Of a stretch of 42,300 nucleotides of DNA, positions 8,201-15,809 are shown in pieces. Location of the stretch: positions 1-42,300 of the forward strand of contig DATMXS010000334.1 of assembly GCA_035561355.1 (NCBI GenBank), given 5' to 3'. This stretch comes from DATMXS01 sp035561355. Its GTDB lineage: Bacteria > Acidobacteriota > Terriglobia > Bryobacterales > Bryobacteraceae. The notes beneath the pieces were generated by a model. That model ran no database searches, was not told the DNA's origin, and saw only the letters and a list, made by a program, of their open reading frames with translations. The stretch's first letter is position 1. Each line of letters opens with the position of its first letter. The translations under genes and the position numbers were made by a program.

Positions 8201-8933
8201 TCTCGAAGAGCGAGCCGTGCAGTTCGTTGCTGCCGCCCTTCGTGGTCATCACGATGTTGGTCTGGCGCGGCGACTTCGCCGACACCGAGTTCATGTCCAC
8301 CCGGAACTCCTGGATGCTCTCCAGGCTGGGCTGCCGTTGGACTGTACCGCCGGCGTACACCGGCTCGGTCATCGCGGCGCCGTCCAGGCTGATGTCGTGA
8401 GTGCCCGTGCGCGCACCGATCGTGCGCAGGTCGCCGTTGGTGTCGAAGGTCAGGCCGGGAACTGTATTCAAGAGGTTCATGAGCTGTCTGCCGTTCAGCG
8501 GCAACTGCTCAATTCGGTTTCTCTCCAGCACATGTCCCAGGGTCTGGCTGTCAGTGGTCACTATGGGTGTCACGTCGGCGACCGTGATGGTCGTTTGCGT
8601 GTTCTCAGGCAACAGGACGATATCAACGGTCTCGGACGACTGAACCCGAACCGTCAGAATTGCCTTAAAATTCTGCATTCCAGCGAAAGAGGAGCTGATC
8701 TGATATGGCCCTGCAGGTACGGCAGGGAACACGAACAGGCCCACTCCGTTGGTTGTGCTTCGAAACTCGGCATTCGTCGCGCTGTTCGTCAGCGTGACGG
8801 TAGCGCCAGGTATCACGGCCTTCGTCTGGTCCTGAACCGTGCCACGGACGCTACCGTTTGAAGATTGCGGGAATGACGGTGCGGCGAACAACACGATGAA
8901 CAGGAGCCCAGCAAGGGCCCTTTTTGCGAACAT
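5247..8933 (-). CDS. Oar-like TonB-dependent receptor with carboxypeptidase-regulatory-like domain
   Basis: 1228 residues. I chose the ATG at 8933 because GGAGGAG lies 6 nt upstream and a clean signal peptide follows (MFAKRALAGLLFIVLFAA..., cleavage near residue 23). The open frame extends 24 codons further upstream with no such features. Residues about 27-110 are a CarboxypepD_reg-like beta-sandwich (SVRGTVQDQTKAVIPGATV). The plug follows, with the EQLPLNGRQLMNLL motif at 142-155. The rest is a large outer-membrane beta-barrel ending in an aromatic FSW. This family, abundant in Acidobacteriota, imports large ligands such as oligosaccharides or peptides with energy from TonB. The ligand is unknown. 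The neighbouring sulfatase-like lipoprotein may process the same substrate. Confidence 0.93.
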   Translation of the reverse strand: MFAKRALAGLLFIVLFAAPSFPQSSNGSVRGTVQDQTKAVIPGATVTLTNSATNAEFRSTTNGVGLFVFPAVPAGPYQISSSFAGMQNFKAILTVRVQSSETVDIVLLPENTQTTITVADVTPIVTTDSQTLGHVLERNRIEQLPLNGRQLMNLLNTVPGLTFDTNGDLRTIGARTGTHDISLDGAAMTEPVYAGGTVQRQPSLESIQEFRVDMNSVSAKSPRQTNIVMTTKGGSNELHGSLFETNRNNSYGFARRREDGNQAGKFIRNEFGGTVGGPVYIPKVYNGQNKTFFFFAYEAFRQRAGTIGRWKVPTAEMRNGDFRGLVDSAGTLSKIYNPYLTDPGTKQRPQFVYNGAGNTIDPALMSPLFKYFAEQLPMPNQPGVNPLIANNYYGPRPDIFNQWTWSTRFDQRIGEADQVYVRLTSSKSDRFQAARGGVPTLDGLGNSRSDIYPNKSIASNWTHSFSPTFFNEFSFSVSRTTGGQFTGQGNEKYANMLGLPNPNGQPGFPVISTMGLSSGNYIQPVSATERAFNFFVLDNNSTKIIGRHEFQFGGRFRYDQLTYLPQQQRSAGNVSWRANGTALFDPNYPNRTQSVLNTGHLLASAYLGLADYEYRVNKQKYYMRQHEDALYVQDNFKVSQRLNLMLGLRWQFSPYPKDKYDVATSFDWKNMAIVMGRDFDTLYKIGATSPALINYLTASGAKFETAKEAGLPSRLVNNNWLDIGPHVGFAYKAFDGRKAFVVRGGYSTSYFPIPIWGWNDRMRNNAPFTSYYANAWMTSPSASPDGIRNYGLVSSPSYVAGKNTANAIDLRQLNPASIIIGEDAFQAAYFNPDQPSARVHDWNLTVEKELTPSTVLRISYVGAHLTNQDSYDDLNQAKSDYVWYKTTGLAWPDGNRASAEIRPYGNTPYGEIQEFGRSGWGNSNGGTIQIERRLSKGYGFQLFYTLMNSNKAGSHGWYGDSALDPVSSYLPGVVPTDRKERMKLLLYKRDTTIPKHEIRWNWIAEMPFGKGKPVLGNAPKVVDYLIGGWQLTGMGRIRSNYFDLPTDIWPTGTPVKYYGHDVPIQDCRSGECQPGFLMWNGYIPAHMINKPDGIMGVPADYKPAGQPLWPYPENYRALNESNDPNYGYYGSNTEFVTLKDGTRQPVTKQDLHPWRNQPVLSTMIWSTDASLSKNFPFRERMGLKVQVDFFNVFNTPGNEFVPGNDGVVLTNYSMQDARQLQLSARFSW

Positions 8934-9235
8934 AAATCTCCTCCGGAAGTTAGAGACAACCTCAGCGAAGCCGGTAACAGCAGACGCTGTTCCGCCCGTG
9001 CGCAATGTAGTCCGTTTCGGGATGCAGTGTCAAGTCGCGTTCCGGCTTGCGAGACTCGCAACGTCGATATCGCGACGGCCCGTTTGCCGTCCGGACTGTT
9101 GTGTATTGTAACTCAGTAACACTTTGGCGTGATGATTCTAAATCGGCTCTTAGTTCGCGCTGTGTATTCTTGCTGCAGTGATCGACCATGTCGAATGATT
9201 AGAATCGACTCTAGGCGAGTTGGGCGCCATCCAGC
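8934..9235. other. Non-coding upstream region of the receptor gene with inverted repeats
   Basis: About 300 nt without a credible gene. It holds the receptor leader and probably its promoter. Visible structure: GACGGC (9074-9079) with GCCGTC (9086-9091), a 6-bp stem with a 6-nt loop, and GATTCTA (9134-9140) with TAGAATC (9200-9206), a wide inverted repeat. The two blocks around 9132-9150 and 9197-9214 also resemble each other directly (ATT..AATCG.CTCT..AG). These could be regulator sites. No clear -35/-10 pair was found. Confidence 0.3.
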
Positions 9236-9895
9236 CTATTCCCAGCTTACACGGTCAGCAGGTCTCGCTTTGAGTTGCCGGCGCGCAACCTCGTCAACGT
9301 AGGCTCTCTTCAGCCGCGCGGCGCGGTCCAGAAGCCCGGCGCAGAGCGATTGAGCATCGAAGGCGTGAAGCTCGCTACCGGTTAAGTGCTCGAAATGCGT
9401 CCTCCACTCGGCTTCGAGCTTCGGATTGAAGATTTGGATATCGAGCACGCTTGTGGCTTTAAGGCTGAGGGCTGCGGGAACCATGACGCGGTATTCGTAG
9501 CGCGGCATCGCGCGCGAGTTCGGCGTTTCGAGTTCCTCCAGGGCGACTTCACACGGGATTTGGGCCTGCTCGAGAGCCTCTCGAGCAAGCTCAGCTTCGG
9601 AAGACTGCTCGATCCCGTGGTGCTGCGCCTCGAACGCGCATACGCACACGGCATCCTCCAGCCAATCGCTTTCAGGGCTAAAGACTGGATCGGCAGGTGA
9701 GAGGTGAGAGCCCTCGTCCTCATGCGGCCAGACCTGACGGCGGTGGTCCGGCTCCGGCCTGAGGTCGCGCCGGGCGAGTTCGCCGTCGTAGCAAGCTTGC
9801 GCAATCTCCGTCAATTGGGTTCGGTCGATTTCGAGCAGCGCCTCGTCAGGCAGTGAGGCATAGTGCCGGCGTAGGCTGTCGCTAGTTATTTCCAA
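9236..9895 (-). CDS. Uncharacterised protein, possibly with a DUF2007-like segment
   Basis: 219 residues from a TTG codon (complement of 9893-9895). The TTG is supported by GAGGTGAT just upstream, a near-perfect anti-SD match. No signal peptide and no membrane segment. The N-terminal 50 residues are helical and charged (DEALLEIDRTQLTEIAQACYD). The middle (residues about 82-145: CVCAFEAQHHG...SEAELAREALEQAQIPCEV...YEYRVMVPAAL) resembles DUF2007-type putative signal-transducing domains, in which an element of shape AELAR-LL--AGIP precedes a RV-VP strand. The C-terminus is helical and basic. I do not recognise a function. A perfect TATAAT box at 9940-9945 and a small hairpin lie upstream, so it is probably transcribed on its own. 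Confidence 0.75.
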   Translation of the reverse strand: MEITSDSLRRHYASLPDEALLEIDRTQLTEIAQACYDGELARRDLRPEPDHRRQVWPHEDEGSHLSPADPVFSPESDWLEDAVCVCAFEAQHHGIEQSSEAELAREALEQAQIPCEVALEELETPNSRAMPRYEYRVMVPAALSLKATSVLDIQIFNPKLEAEWRTHFEHLTGSELHAFDAQSLCAGLLDRAARLKRAYVDEVARRQLKARPADRVSWE

Positions 9896-9914
9896 TCGAT
9901 CACCTCATCGTGCC

Positions 9915-9945
9915 CGGGAGTGCGGTCGTGCTCCCGCCGATTATA
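9915..9945 (-). promoter_or_regulatory. Putative -10 box and leader hairpin for the uncharacterised gene
   Basis: On the minus strand a perfect TATAAT occupies 9945-9940, 45 nt upstream of the TTG start. No good -35 lies 17 nt further up. CGGGAG/CTCCCG (9915-9920 and 9931-9936) form a 6-bp stem between this box and the SD, so the leader may fold just ahead of the ribosome-binding site. Confidence 0.35.
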
Positions 9946-10022
9946 GCGGTTTCGACGCCGCTTGGTGCTGCTGGGCTGGAGAGGGAGGTTGGCTTCAGGT
10001 GCCGGCGTGAGTCCCGCGAAGG

Positions 10023-10670
10023 CTACTTGCAAGGCTCTTTTCCGGGCCGGGCGAGCAAATCGAGCAGCACGGTCACGTGATCGGCGACCTTGACCACCCC
10101 GGCGATAGACTCGGGCGTAATCCCGTAATCCTTCAGCTTGATGTCGAACCTGCCGGTGATCCGGTAATCGCCTCCGGCCTGCTCGATCCGAAGCGGGACG
10201 GACGCTTGCGTTGCCTCGCCGCGGATCGTCAAAGGACCGCGCACGATGAGGCCCTCGGCGCCGCGCACCATTGAAGAACTTTCAAAGCGAATCTCAGGAT
10301 GTCCGGCTGCGTCCAGGTTGGCCGGTGAGAGCATCTTCTGCTGGATTACGGGAACGTCTTTTGCGGCAGGTCCGGAGGCAGGCAGGCCCGCGATGCGCCT
10401 TGCTTCGGGAGTATCGATCCGCAACGAGGAGACCGGGACGCGAACGGCAATGCGTGCCTCCTCGAGCATCTGTGGATCAGCGCATACACCGGCCGTGAAC
10501 TCGGTCGCTACAATACCGTGGCGATGGCCGGCGAAGGCCGAGAGCAGGCCGGCTTTGTCCGTCCTCACGGCGATGGCGGACTTTGCGTAATCCACGTCGA
10601 AGCGAACTGCCTCCGCATTCAGGTGGGTGACGGCCGCCAGCAACAGAACCTCGCATCCCGCGAGCCTCAT
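10023..10670 (-). CDS. YceI family periplasmic protein
   Basis: 215 residues with an N-terminal signal-like segment (MRLAGCEVLLLAAVTHLNAEA). The body matches the YceI fold, a lipocalin-like beta-barrel that binds isoprenoid-type lipids: an early FDVDYAKSAIAV strand, a HRHGI segment, VPVSSLRID, then MLSPANLDAAGHPEIRFESS and a GPLTIRGEATQASVPL strand near the C-terminus. The usual family length is 180-220 residues. GGAGGG lies about 6 nt before the ATG. The upstream DUF2141 gene ends 15 nt earlier on the same strand, so the two are very likely co-transcribed. The binding partner is unknown. Many YceI proteins accompany redox or stress functions, but nothing here fixes that. Confidence 0.88.
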   Translation of the reverse strand: MRLAGCEVLLLAAVTHLNAEAVRFDVDYAKSAIAVRTDKAGLLSAFAGHRHGIVATEFTAGVCADPQMLEEARIAVRVPVSSLRIDTPEARRIAGLPASGPAAKDVPVIQQKMLSPANLDAAGHPEIRFESSSMVRGAEGLIVRGPLTIRGEATQASVPLRIEQAGGDYRITGRFDIKLKDYGITPESIAGVVKVADHVTVLLDLLARPGKEPCK

Positions 10671-10685
10671 AGACCCTCCAGCCCT

Positions 10686-11162
10686 TCAGTAATTCAGGTG
10701 GATTCGCAGGCGCGTGTCACTGCGGAAAACGAACCGAGCGCGGCTGAACGCCGGCGCCGCACCGTGCGCCTTCGGATTGTTCGACATTCCCCATCCTTCG
10801 CGAGGCACGCCGAAGAAGTTCTTGTCGAGCTTCTTGTTCTCGTTTTCATCATGGAGCAACACGATTGCGTACGTGCCAGGCGGGAGATCTTCGAAAGTCA
10901 TCGTCGTAATTCCCGGATGCGCTCGCGCCGCCTCCGAACGGAAAGCTGCCCCGACATCTTCCGGCCAGCCGCGCGCGGACCTGAAGAGAAGCACTCCGAC
11001 GACGCCCCGCGAGTTTCGCACGCCCTCGGCAACGATGGTCAGTCGCGAAGTGCTGTTGCGTTCCTGCGCAGGCGATCGCGCGGCCGCGCCCACCAGGAGG
11101 GCGATCAGAAGCACCGCGAAGGCGGGTAACCGATCGACAAGGCTGGCAGCGGCGGGCGACAT
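10686..11162 (-). CDS. DUF2141 domain secreted protein
   Basis: 158 residues with an N-terminal hydrophobic export segment (about residues 12-32, ending near RSPAQE). The body is a DUF2141 domain: LTIVAEGVRNSRGVVGVLLF, then PPGTYAIVLLHDENENKKLD, NFFGVPREGWGMSNNPK, and a final ARFVF...LRIHLNY strand. DUF2141 proteins are small extracytoplasmic beta-sandwiches whose function is not established. The DENENKKLD segment looks like a calcium-type Asp/Asn-rich loop, which is inference. It is the first gene of a two-gene unit with yceI. No strong SD precedes the ATG at 11162, so a slightly internal start is possible. Confidence 0.86.
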   Translation of the reverse strand: MSPAAASLVDRLPAFAVLLIALLVGAAARSPAQERNSTSRLTIVAEGVRNSRGVVGVLLFRSARGWPEDVGAAFRSEAARAHPGITTMTFEDLPPGTYAIVLLHDENENKKLDKNFFGVPREGWGMSNNPKAHGAAPAFSRARFVFRSDTRLRIHLNY

Positions 11163-11342
11163 CTAACTTGTCAGACGCGGTTCGCCAGGCCGGGAATGAC
11201 AAGAGCTTCAGGGTTTTTGCAATTTGTTCACAACCACCTGTCGGCGGCCGAAGAGAACGCGAGTTCAAGACCGCAACGTTAACCCTCGTCTCTCCCCGCG
11301 TTGCGTCGCGCTTAGAATGGTCGTCAGGAGGGGATGCTTTTC

Positions 11343-11849
11343 ATGGCTCACGCCGAAAGTGCACGCAAGCTCTGGGATCTGATCAAGAACATCAAGATCG
11401 GGATGCTCACTACGGTTCACGATGACGGCACTCTGCACAGCCGTCCGATGGCAACGCAGAAGGTCGAATTTGACGGCGATCTCTGGTTCTTCACGCTACG
11501 CAATTCCGAGAAGGTCTTCGACGTTCAGAAGGACCGGAACGTGAACCTGTCGTACGCTGCGCCGGACGAGCATCGTTTCGTCTCGGTCACGGGCCGCGCA
11601 CGGGTGAAAGTGGACCGGGAGAAGGCCGCCGAACTCTGGCAGCCTATGCTGAAGGCCTGGTTCCCCAAGGGGCTGGACGACCCCGATCTGGCGCTGATTC
11701 GCGTGAAGGTGGACAGCGCCCAGTACTGGGACTCGTCTGCTGCCCCCATCGTCCACGCGATCGGGTTTGTAAAGGCGCTTGCGGCGGGCGAGCGCTACCA
11801 GCCGGGGGAAAACGACACGCTCGATTTCAGGCGCGGCTGGCTGCGCTGA
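11343..11849 (+). CDS. Pyridoxamine 5'-phosphate oxidase-like (general stress protein 26 type)
   Basis: 168 residues from the ATG at 11343. The earlier ATG at 11334 directly abuts the AGGAGGGG SD, whereas the second has normal spacing of 9 nt. The protein is a split-barrel flavin-binding fold: KIGMLTTVHDDGTLHSRPMATQK (strand-turn-strand with the SRPM motif), DLWFFTLRNSEKVFDVQKDRNVNLSY, FVSVTGRARV, and YWDSSAAPIV at the end. Relatives (PF16242-like, GS26 type) bind FMN/FAD or F420 and are linked to general stress; they are not the true PdxH. It lies on the opposite strand and converges on dsbD with a 27-nt gap. The upstream 180 nt (11163-11342) show no gene. Confidence 0.88.
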   Translation: MAHAESARKLWDLIKNIKIGMLTTVHDDGTLHSRPMATQKVEFDGDLWFFTLRNSEKVFDVQKDRNVNLSYAAPDEHRFVSVTGRARVKVDREKAAELWQPMLKAWFPKGLDDPDLALIRVKVDSAQYWDSSAAPIVHAIGFVKALAAGERYQPGENDTLDFRRGWLR

Positions 11850-11876
11850 CAGCCGCCGCCAGGCTGGGCGCCACCG

Positions 11877-13784
11877 TCAAATCGCGGCGCGCTTTTCCGG
11901 GCCGGAGCGGAGAAACGCGAGGAACTCCTGGGGATCGCGCGTGAGGCCAGCGAAACTCGCGACCACGCGCTCCTCGGGATCCACGATTGCGTAGTACGGA
12001 ATGGCGATCGTCGCGAACTTACTTTCCTGGAGTTGCTGGTTTTCGCGGGAGGCGTCGTCTGTACCGTCTGTATACAACTCCACCAGCACGTAATTCTTCA
12101 TCTCCGCGGCGATCTCCGGCTTCGGGAACATGTTCGCCTTCATCCAGTGGCAGTTCGTACATGCATACCCGGTGAAGTTCACCAGCACCAGTTTGCCTTC
12201 CTCGCGGGCGCGGCCCAGCGCCTGTCTGTACTGGTTCTTCATCCAAACTGCCGACTCACCCGAGCTTTGCTGCCCTAAGATGCCGCCTGAGGTTGGCGGG
12301 GGCACATAAGCGTCGATCTCGCCGAGCCGCATGCCGAACATGCCCGGCAGCAGCATGATTGCGAATACCAGCAGCGCCGCGCCGGTCAAAAGCCGCCCGA
12401 GTCCTATGCTCTCATCCGGCTTCACGCCTTTCAGCCGCAGCAGGCCGAGCAGGTAGAGGCCCGCCAGCGCAATCAGCACAATCCAGATCGCCAGGAACCG
12501 CTCGCGGGTGAGGACGTTCCATTGCATCACCTGGTCCACAGCACTCAGGTACTTGAACATGGCGGCCAGGATCAAGAAGCCCATCACCACCTTCACGCGC
12601 TCCATCCACCCGCCGCTGCGGGGCAGCCGTTTCAGATACGAGGGGAAAACAGCCAGGAAGAAGAACGGAGTCGCCAGCCCGCCGGCGAACGCCATCATGC
12701 CCGCTAACGGCCGCGCGCCACCGCCCTGCACAGACGCGGCGAGCAGCGTACCCACGAAGGGGCCGACGCAGGCAAATGCCGTCAGCGAGAACGTCAGGCC
12801 CATCAGGAGTGTCCCCACCATGCCGCCGCCCTGGGATGCGCGATCGAGGCTCGTCAGCACGCTCGAAGGGATGGTGATCTCGAACGCCCCGAGCAGGCTA
12901 AGTCCGAACACGAGGAACACGATCGCGACGAATGTGTTCACCCAGATGTTGGAACCGAGTTGCACTACGCCGAACGGCCCGAGAATCGCGGTCGCGGCCA
13001 GACCGAGGCCAGAGAAAAGCACGATAATTCCTGCACAGAAGACCGCCGCTTCCAGAACGGACCGCGAGCGGGTGGCGGCCGGCCGGTTCAGGAAGTAGGA
13101 CACCGTAATCGGGATCATCGGGAACACGCAGGGTGTAAAGATCGCCGCCAGGCCGAAACCGAACGCGAGCAGCAGGAAGGCCCAGATCCCCTGCGAGCCG
13201 GCCGCTGCGGCTGGCGCGGCTGATTCGGCCTGCTTCGGCGGCGGGGCCGTGGGTGTCGGGGCGTTCGGATTGAAGGGCGTGTAGCCGGGCGGAAGAGCCA
13301 CGACGCCTGCCGGAGCGGCCGCGTCAACGGTCAAAATGGCGACCGCTGAAACGCGCCGAGGCGGGAGGCACATCTTGTCGTCACAGGCCTGGTACCGCAT
13401 CTCCGCGGTGATCTCGGCCGGGCCTGCGGGTGCATCCTTCGCCAGCGTTGTCTCAAGCAGGAATACGGCCGCACTCTCGTAGCTGGCCACCTGGAAGCCG
13501 AAGTTCTGGTCGAATCGTGTTTCGGGCTTTGGCTGATGAACGGTGTACGACGCGAGCGCGCGCGATTCGGCGAGCTTGATGCTGGTTGGGATGATGGGTT
13601 TCGGTACGGCCAGAGCGTAAAGGTGCCAGCCAGGGTCGAGTTTCGCGGTGACCCGGGCGAGCACTTTGGAGCCCGGCGGAGCCTTTGCGGGGTCGAAGGA
13701 GAGCGTCCACTGTACGGGATTCAGCTTCTGCGCGGGCAGCGTGGCCGCGCAGGCCAAGGCAAAAACCAGCAGGCGACCCAGCAT
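11877..13784 (-). CDS. dsbD: Thiol:disulfide interchange protein DsbD
   Basis: 635 residues. A signal peptide (1-18) leads into a periplasmic N-terminal DsbD domain with the Cys pair C134-x4-C139 (CDDKMC). Around eight membrane helices (about 199-480) carry the conserved FTPCVFPMIP (Cys219) and FACVGPFVG (Cys339) motifs. The C-terminal thioredoxin-like domain (about 505-635) has ACTNC (Cys542/Cys545). All six electron-relay cysteines are present. DsbD moves electrons from cytoplasmic thioredoxin across the inner membrane to periplasmic thiol proteins, for example in cytochrome c maturation or disulfide isomerisation. The linker at 166-195 is rich in Pro/Ala. It is the last gene after yceD-rpmF-plsX, separated from plsX by a hairpin. 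GAGGGA upstream is the likely SD. Confidence 0.94.
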   Translation of the reverse strand: MLGRLLVFALACAATLPAQKLNPVQWTLSFDPAKAPPGSKVLARVTAKLDPGWHLYALAVPKPIIPTSIKLAESRALASYTVHQPKPETRFDQNFGFQVASYESAAVFLLETTLAKDAPAGPAEITAEMRYQACDDKMCLPPRRVSAVAILTVDAAAPAGVVALPPGYTPFNPNAPTPTAPPPKQAESAAPAAAAGSQGIWAFLLLAFGFGLAAIFTPCVFPMIPITVSYFLNRPAATRSRSVLEAAVFCAGIIVLFSGLGLAATAILGPFGVVQLGSNIWVNTFVAIVFLVFGLSLLGAFEITIPSSVLTSLDRASQGGGMVGTLLMGLTFSLTAFACVGPFVGTLLAASVQGGGARPLAGMMAFAGGLATPFFFLAVFPSYLKRLPRSGGWMERVKVVMGFLILAAMFKYLSAVDQVMQWNVLTRERFLAIWIVLIALAGLYLLGLLRLKGVKPDESIGLGRLLTGAALLVFAIMLLPGMFGMRLGEIDAYVPPPTSGGILGQQSSGESAVWMKNQYRQALGRAREEGKLVLVNFTGYACTNCHWMKANMFPKPEIAAEMKNYVLVELYTDGTDDASRENQQLQESKFATIAIPYYAIVDPEERVVASFAGLTRDPQEFLAFLRSGPEKRAAI

Positions 13785-13805
13785 TTTGGTGATTGTCCCT
13801 CAGGC

Positions 13806-13840
13806 CGCGGTGCCCGCCTGGTCGGGGAGGCGGTACCGCG
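13806..13840 (-). terminator. Hairpin between plsX and dsbD
   Basis: CGCGGT (13806-13811) pairs with ACCGCG (13835-13840), and CCGCC (13814-13818) with GGCGG (13829-13833), with a small internal loop. It directly abuts the plsX stop codon and has no U-run. It may attenuate transcription into dsbD or stabilise the upstream mRNA. Confidence 0.4.
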
Positions 13841-14872
13841 TCAGTCTATCTTAACGGCTTCTTTTAACGAAGATGAGGAACGCTCCAGTTGGGTTTCAAT
13901 CTGCTGGTTAATTCGGGCATCCGCGAACTCCTTGCAGACCCGAATCGCGTTCTTGATGGCGTTGCCGTTGGAGCGGCCATGGCAGATGATACAAACGCCC
14001 CGGACGCCAAGGAGCGGAGCGCCACCGTATTCGGCGTAATCGACGCGCTTTTTGAAATCGTGGTACGCCGATCGGGAGAGCAGGTACCCGAGTTTCCGCG
14101 TCAGCGTGGCAGACAGGCTCTCCTGCAGAAACGTTTTGAAAGTATCGGCGATCCCTTCCGCGACCTTCAGGGCGACATTGCCCACAAACCCATCGCAGAC
14201 GATCACGTCCACGTCGCCGGCGAAGATATCCTGGCCTTCCACGTTCCCGAAGAAATCGATGGCCAGCGCCTTCAACAGGGGAGTGGCGTTCCGGGTCATA
14301 TCGTTGCCCTTGTGCTCCTCTTCCCCGATAGAAAGCAACGCTACCTTCGGATTCTGCTTGCGGAGGATGTTGCGGGCATAGATATCCCCCATCACTGCGA
14401 ACTGGGCCAGCATCCGAGGGGAGCAGTCCACGTTCGCCCCCACGTCCAGCATCACGGACGGTGTGCCTTTTATGGTCGGAAACGCGGTAGCCAGTGCCGG
14501 GCGATCAACGCCCGGAACGGTGCCCTGCACCATCTTCGCGGTCGCCATCACGGCGCCCGTGTTACCTGCCGACACTACTCCCTGGGCGATGCCGTCCCGG
14601 ACCAGCCGGGACGCCACCCGGATCGAGCTGTCACGCTTGCTGCGGACGGCGCGCGCGGCGCTGTCCTGCATTGTGATGGCTTCCGAGGCGTGGACTACCT
14701 GAATCGGCAGGCTCCGCTCGGCGCCTTGGTCGGATAGCTCTTTGCGAACCAAATCCTCCCGCCCAACCAGGATTACCTGCACACCCAGGCTTCGCACGGC
14801 CCGGATCGCACCTTCGACCTCTGCTTTGGGGGCGTGATCGCCGCCCATTGCATCCACAGCGATGGTCACCAT
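13841..14872 (-). CDS. plsX: Phosphate acyltransferase PlsX
   Basis: 343 residues from the ATG at 14872 (the frame also has a TTG two codons earlier). The N-terminus VTIAVDAMGGDHAP is the PlsX signature. VDVIVCDGFVGNVALK and ISNT-like segments, plus GGAPLLGVRGVCIICHGRSN near the C-terminus, are also typical. PlsX converts acyl-ACP and phosphate to acyl-phosphate, the acyl donor for PlsY in phospholipid synthesis, as a peripheral membrane enzyme. It sits in the classic yceD-rpmF-plsX order: rpmF ends 17 nt upstream. No fabH/fabD follow; dsbD does. Full family length, no missing motif. Confidence 0.96.
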   Translation of the reverse strand: MVTIAVDAMGGDHAPKAEVEGAIRAVRSLGVQVILVGREDLVRKELSDQGAERSLPIQVVHASEAITMQDSAARAVRSKRDSSIRVASRLVRDGIAQGVVSAGNTGAVMATAKMVQGTVPGVDRPALATAFPTIKGTPSVMLDVGANVDCSPRMLAQFAVMGDIYARNILRKQNPKVALLSIGEEEHKGNDMTRNATPLLKALAIDFFGNVEGQDIFAGDVDVIVCDGFVGNVALKVAEGIADTFKTFLQESLSATLTRKLGYLLSRSAYHDFKKRVDYAEYGGAPLLGVRGVCIICHGRSNGNAIKNAIRVCKEFADARINQQIETQLERSSSSLKEAVKID

Positions 14873-14889
14873 GGGCAAGCTTAAGGGCC

Positions 14890-15072
14890 CTATTCTTCAG
14901 TGACTTCGATAACTTCTCGACCCTTATACTGGCCGCAATGTGGACACGCCCGGTGAGGCAGCTTTGGCTGGTTGCAGTTCGGGCACTCCGAGAGTCCGGT
15001 CACCTTGATGGCATCGTGGGCGCGGCGCTTCCCTCTCCGGGCCGCGGAATGTCTACGTTTCGGATTCGGCAT
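14890..15072 (-). CDS. rpmF: 50S ribosomal protein L32
   Basis: 60 residues: a basic N-terminus MPNPKRRHSAARRGKRRAHD, then a zinc-binding C-x2-C...C-x2-C pair (CPNCN and CPHCG), the C+ form of L32. A good SD (AAAGGA) lies just upstream of the ATG. L32 is a small late-assembly protein of the large ribosomal subunit. It lies between yceD and plsX, the order conserved in most bacteria. The 71 nt between yceD and rpmF show nothing else. Confidence 0.97.
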   Translation of the reverse strand: MPNPKRRHSAARRGKRRAHDAIKVTGLSECPNCNQPKLPHRACPHCGQYKGREVIEVTEE

Positions 15073-15143
15073 GGTTGTTCCTTTGAGATTATAACGAGTC
15101 GGTCGCGGGCCCGCGAGACCTTTAGGCCCGGGCGCTCACGATG

Positions 15144-15659
15144 TTAAAGGTTTTTCAGGTCCGCCCAGCGATCGTCGCTCGCAACCGCGTGGCACTGACA
15201 CTGCGCCGCGTTGCGGTTCTGGCCGCATACCGGACAGATTCCTTTGCAGTCTTCCCGGCAAACGCGGAGCATCGGTATCGAGAGCAGAACCTGCTCCCGA
15301 AGCACGTCGGTCAACTCCAGGCCTTCGCCCTCGTAGAAACCGACTTCCGTCTCCGTGCCGGTGATGTTCACTTCGTCTCCCGGCGGGCTGTACGCAGCCG
15401 GACGGTACACCAGGTCAAAATCCGTATCGATCGGGAGATGCGCGAGTTCCAGACAGCGGTCGCACGCGACTTCCATTGTCGTGCTCACGTGCCCGCGTAC
15501 CCGAATCTCCATCAGGGCTTCGCTCAACTCCGCCCTACCGCTCGCCGCCAATGGCGCGACTTGCCGGAGTTGCGGATCGAAGAAGTCGATCACTCCGGGC
15601 TGGTGCGTCTCCTCGAAACGGATCGGCTCCAACTGCAACTGTTGAATCTGTAAAAACAT
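15144..15659 (-). CDS. yceD: YceD family protein (DUF177)
   Basis: 171 residues. DUF177 features: a central CDRCLE motif at about 67-72, after strands that carry the acidic FDLVYRP segment, and a C-terminal cysteine cluster (CREDCKGICPVCGQNRNAAQCQC) that probably binds zinc. YceD is linked to ribosome biogenesis (in plants and bacteria, 23S rRNA/large-subunit assembly), and its gene precedes rpmF in most phyla, as here. No SD is evident upstream of the ATG at 15659. First gene of the yceD-rpmF-plsX(-dsbD) unit. Confidence 0.92.
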   Translation of the reverse strand: MFLQIQQLQLEPIRFEETHQPGVIDFFDPQLRQVAPLAASGRAELSEALMEIRVRGHVSTTMEVACDRCLELAHLPIDTDFDLVYRPAAYSPPGDEVNITGTETEVGFYEGEGLELTDVLREQVLLSIPMLRVCREDCKGICPVCGQNRNAAQCQCHAVASDDRWADLKNL

Positions 15660-15705
15660 ACTGAGAGTTTCGGCCGGCAGGCTGAATAGCCCAGTATAGC
15701 AAGGG

Positions 15706-15801
15706 GTAGGAGGTAGGAGCAGGGAGCTTGGAGCAAGGAGTCAAGATCCCGGGGCGGCACGCGGCAGCCTTTCGATTCTCGCTCCTTGCTTCTCGCTCCC
15801 T
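15706..15801. repeat. GGAGC-rich repeat and long imperfect hairpin downstream of the aquaglyceroporin gene
   Basis: A run of GGAGC/AGGAG units at 15706-15740 ends in an arm (15721-15740) that pairs 17 of 20 positions with 15782-15801, across a 41-nt loop. It lies 8 nt beyond the aquaglyceroporin stop (15810). A similar GGAGC-rich run sits on the other side of that gene at 16621-16660. The two share GAGCAAGGAG and TAGGAGCA. It may be a dispersed genomic repeat or a transcript-end structure. Confidence 0.45.
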
Positions 15802-15809
15802 CGTCCTTC

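Noticed and set aside
7014..8861. 615-codon open frame on the plus strand across the receptor gene.
   Set aside because: Antisense shadow of the TonB-dependent receptor: its protein is Arg/Val/Ala-rich without domains, while the minus-strand frame has signal peptide, plug and barrel.
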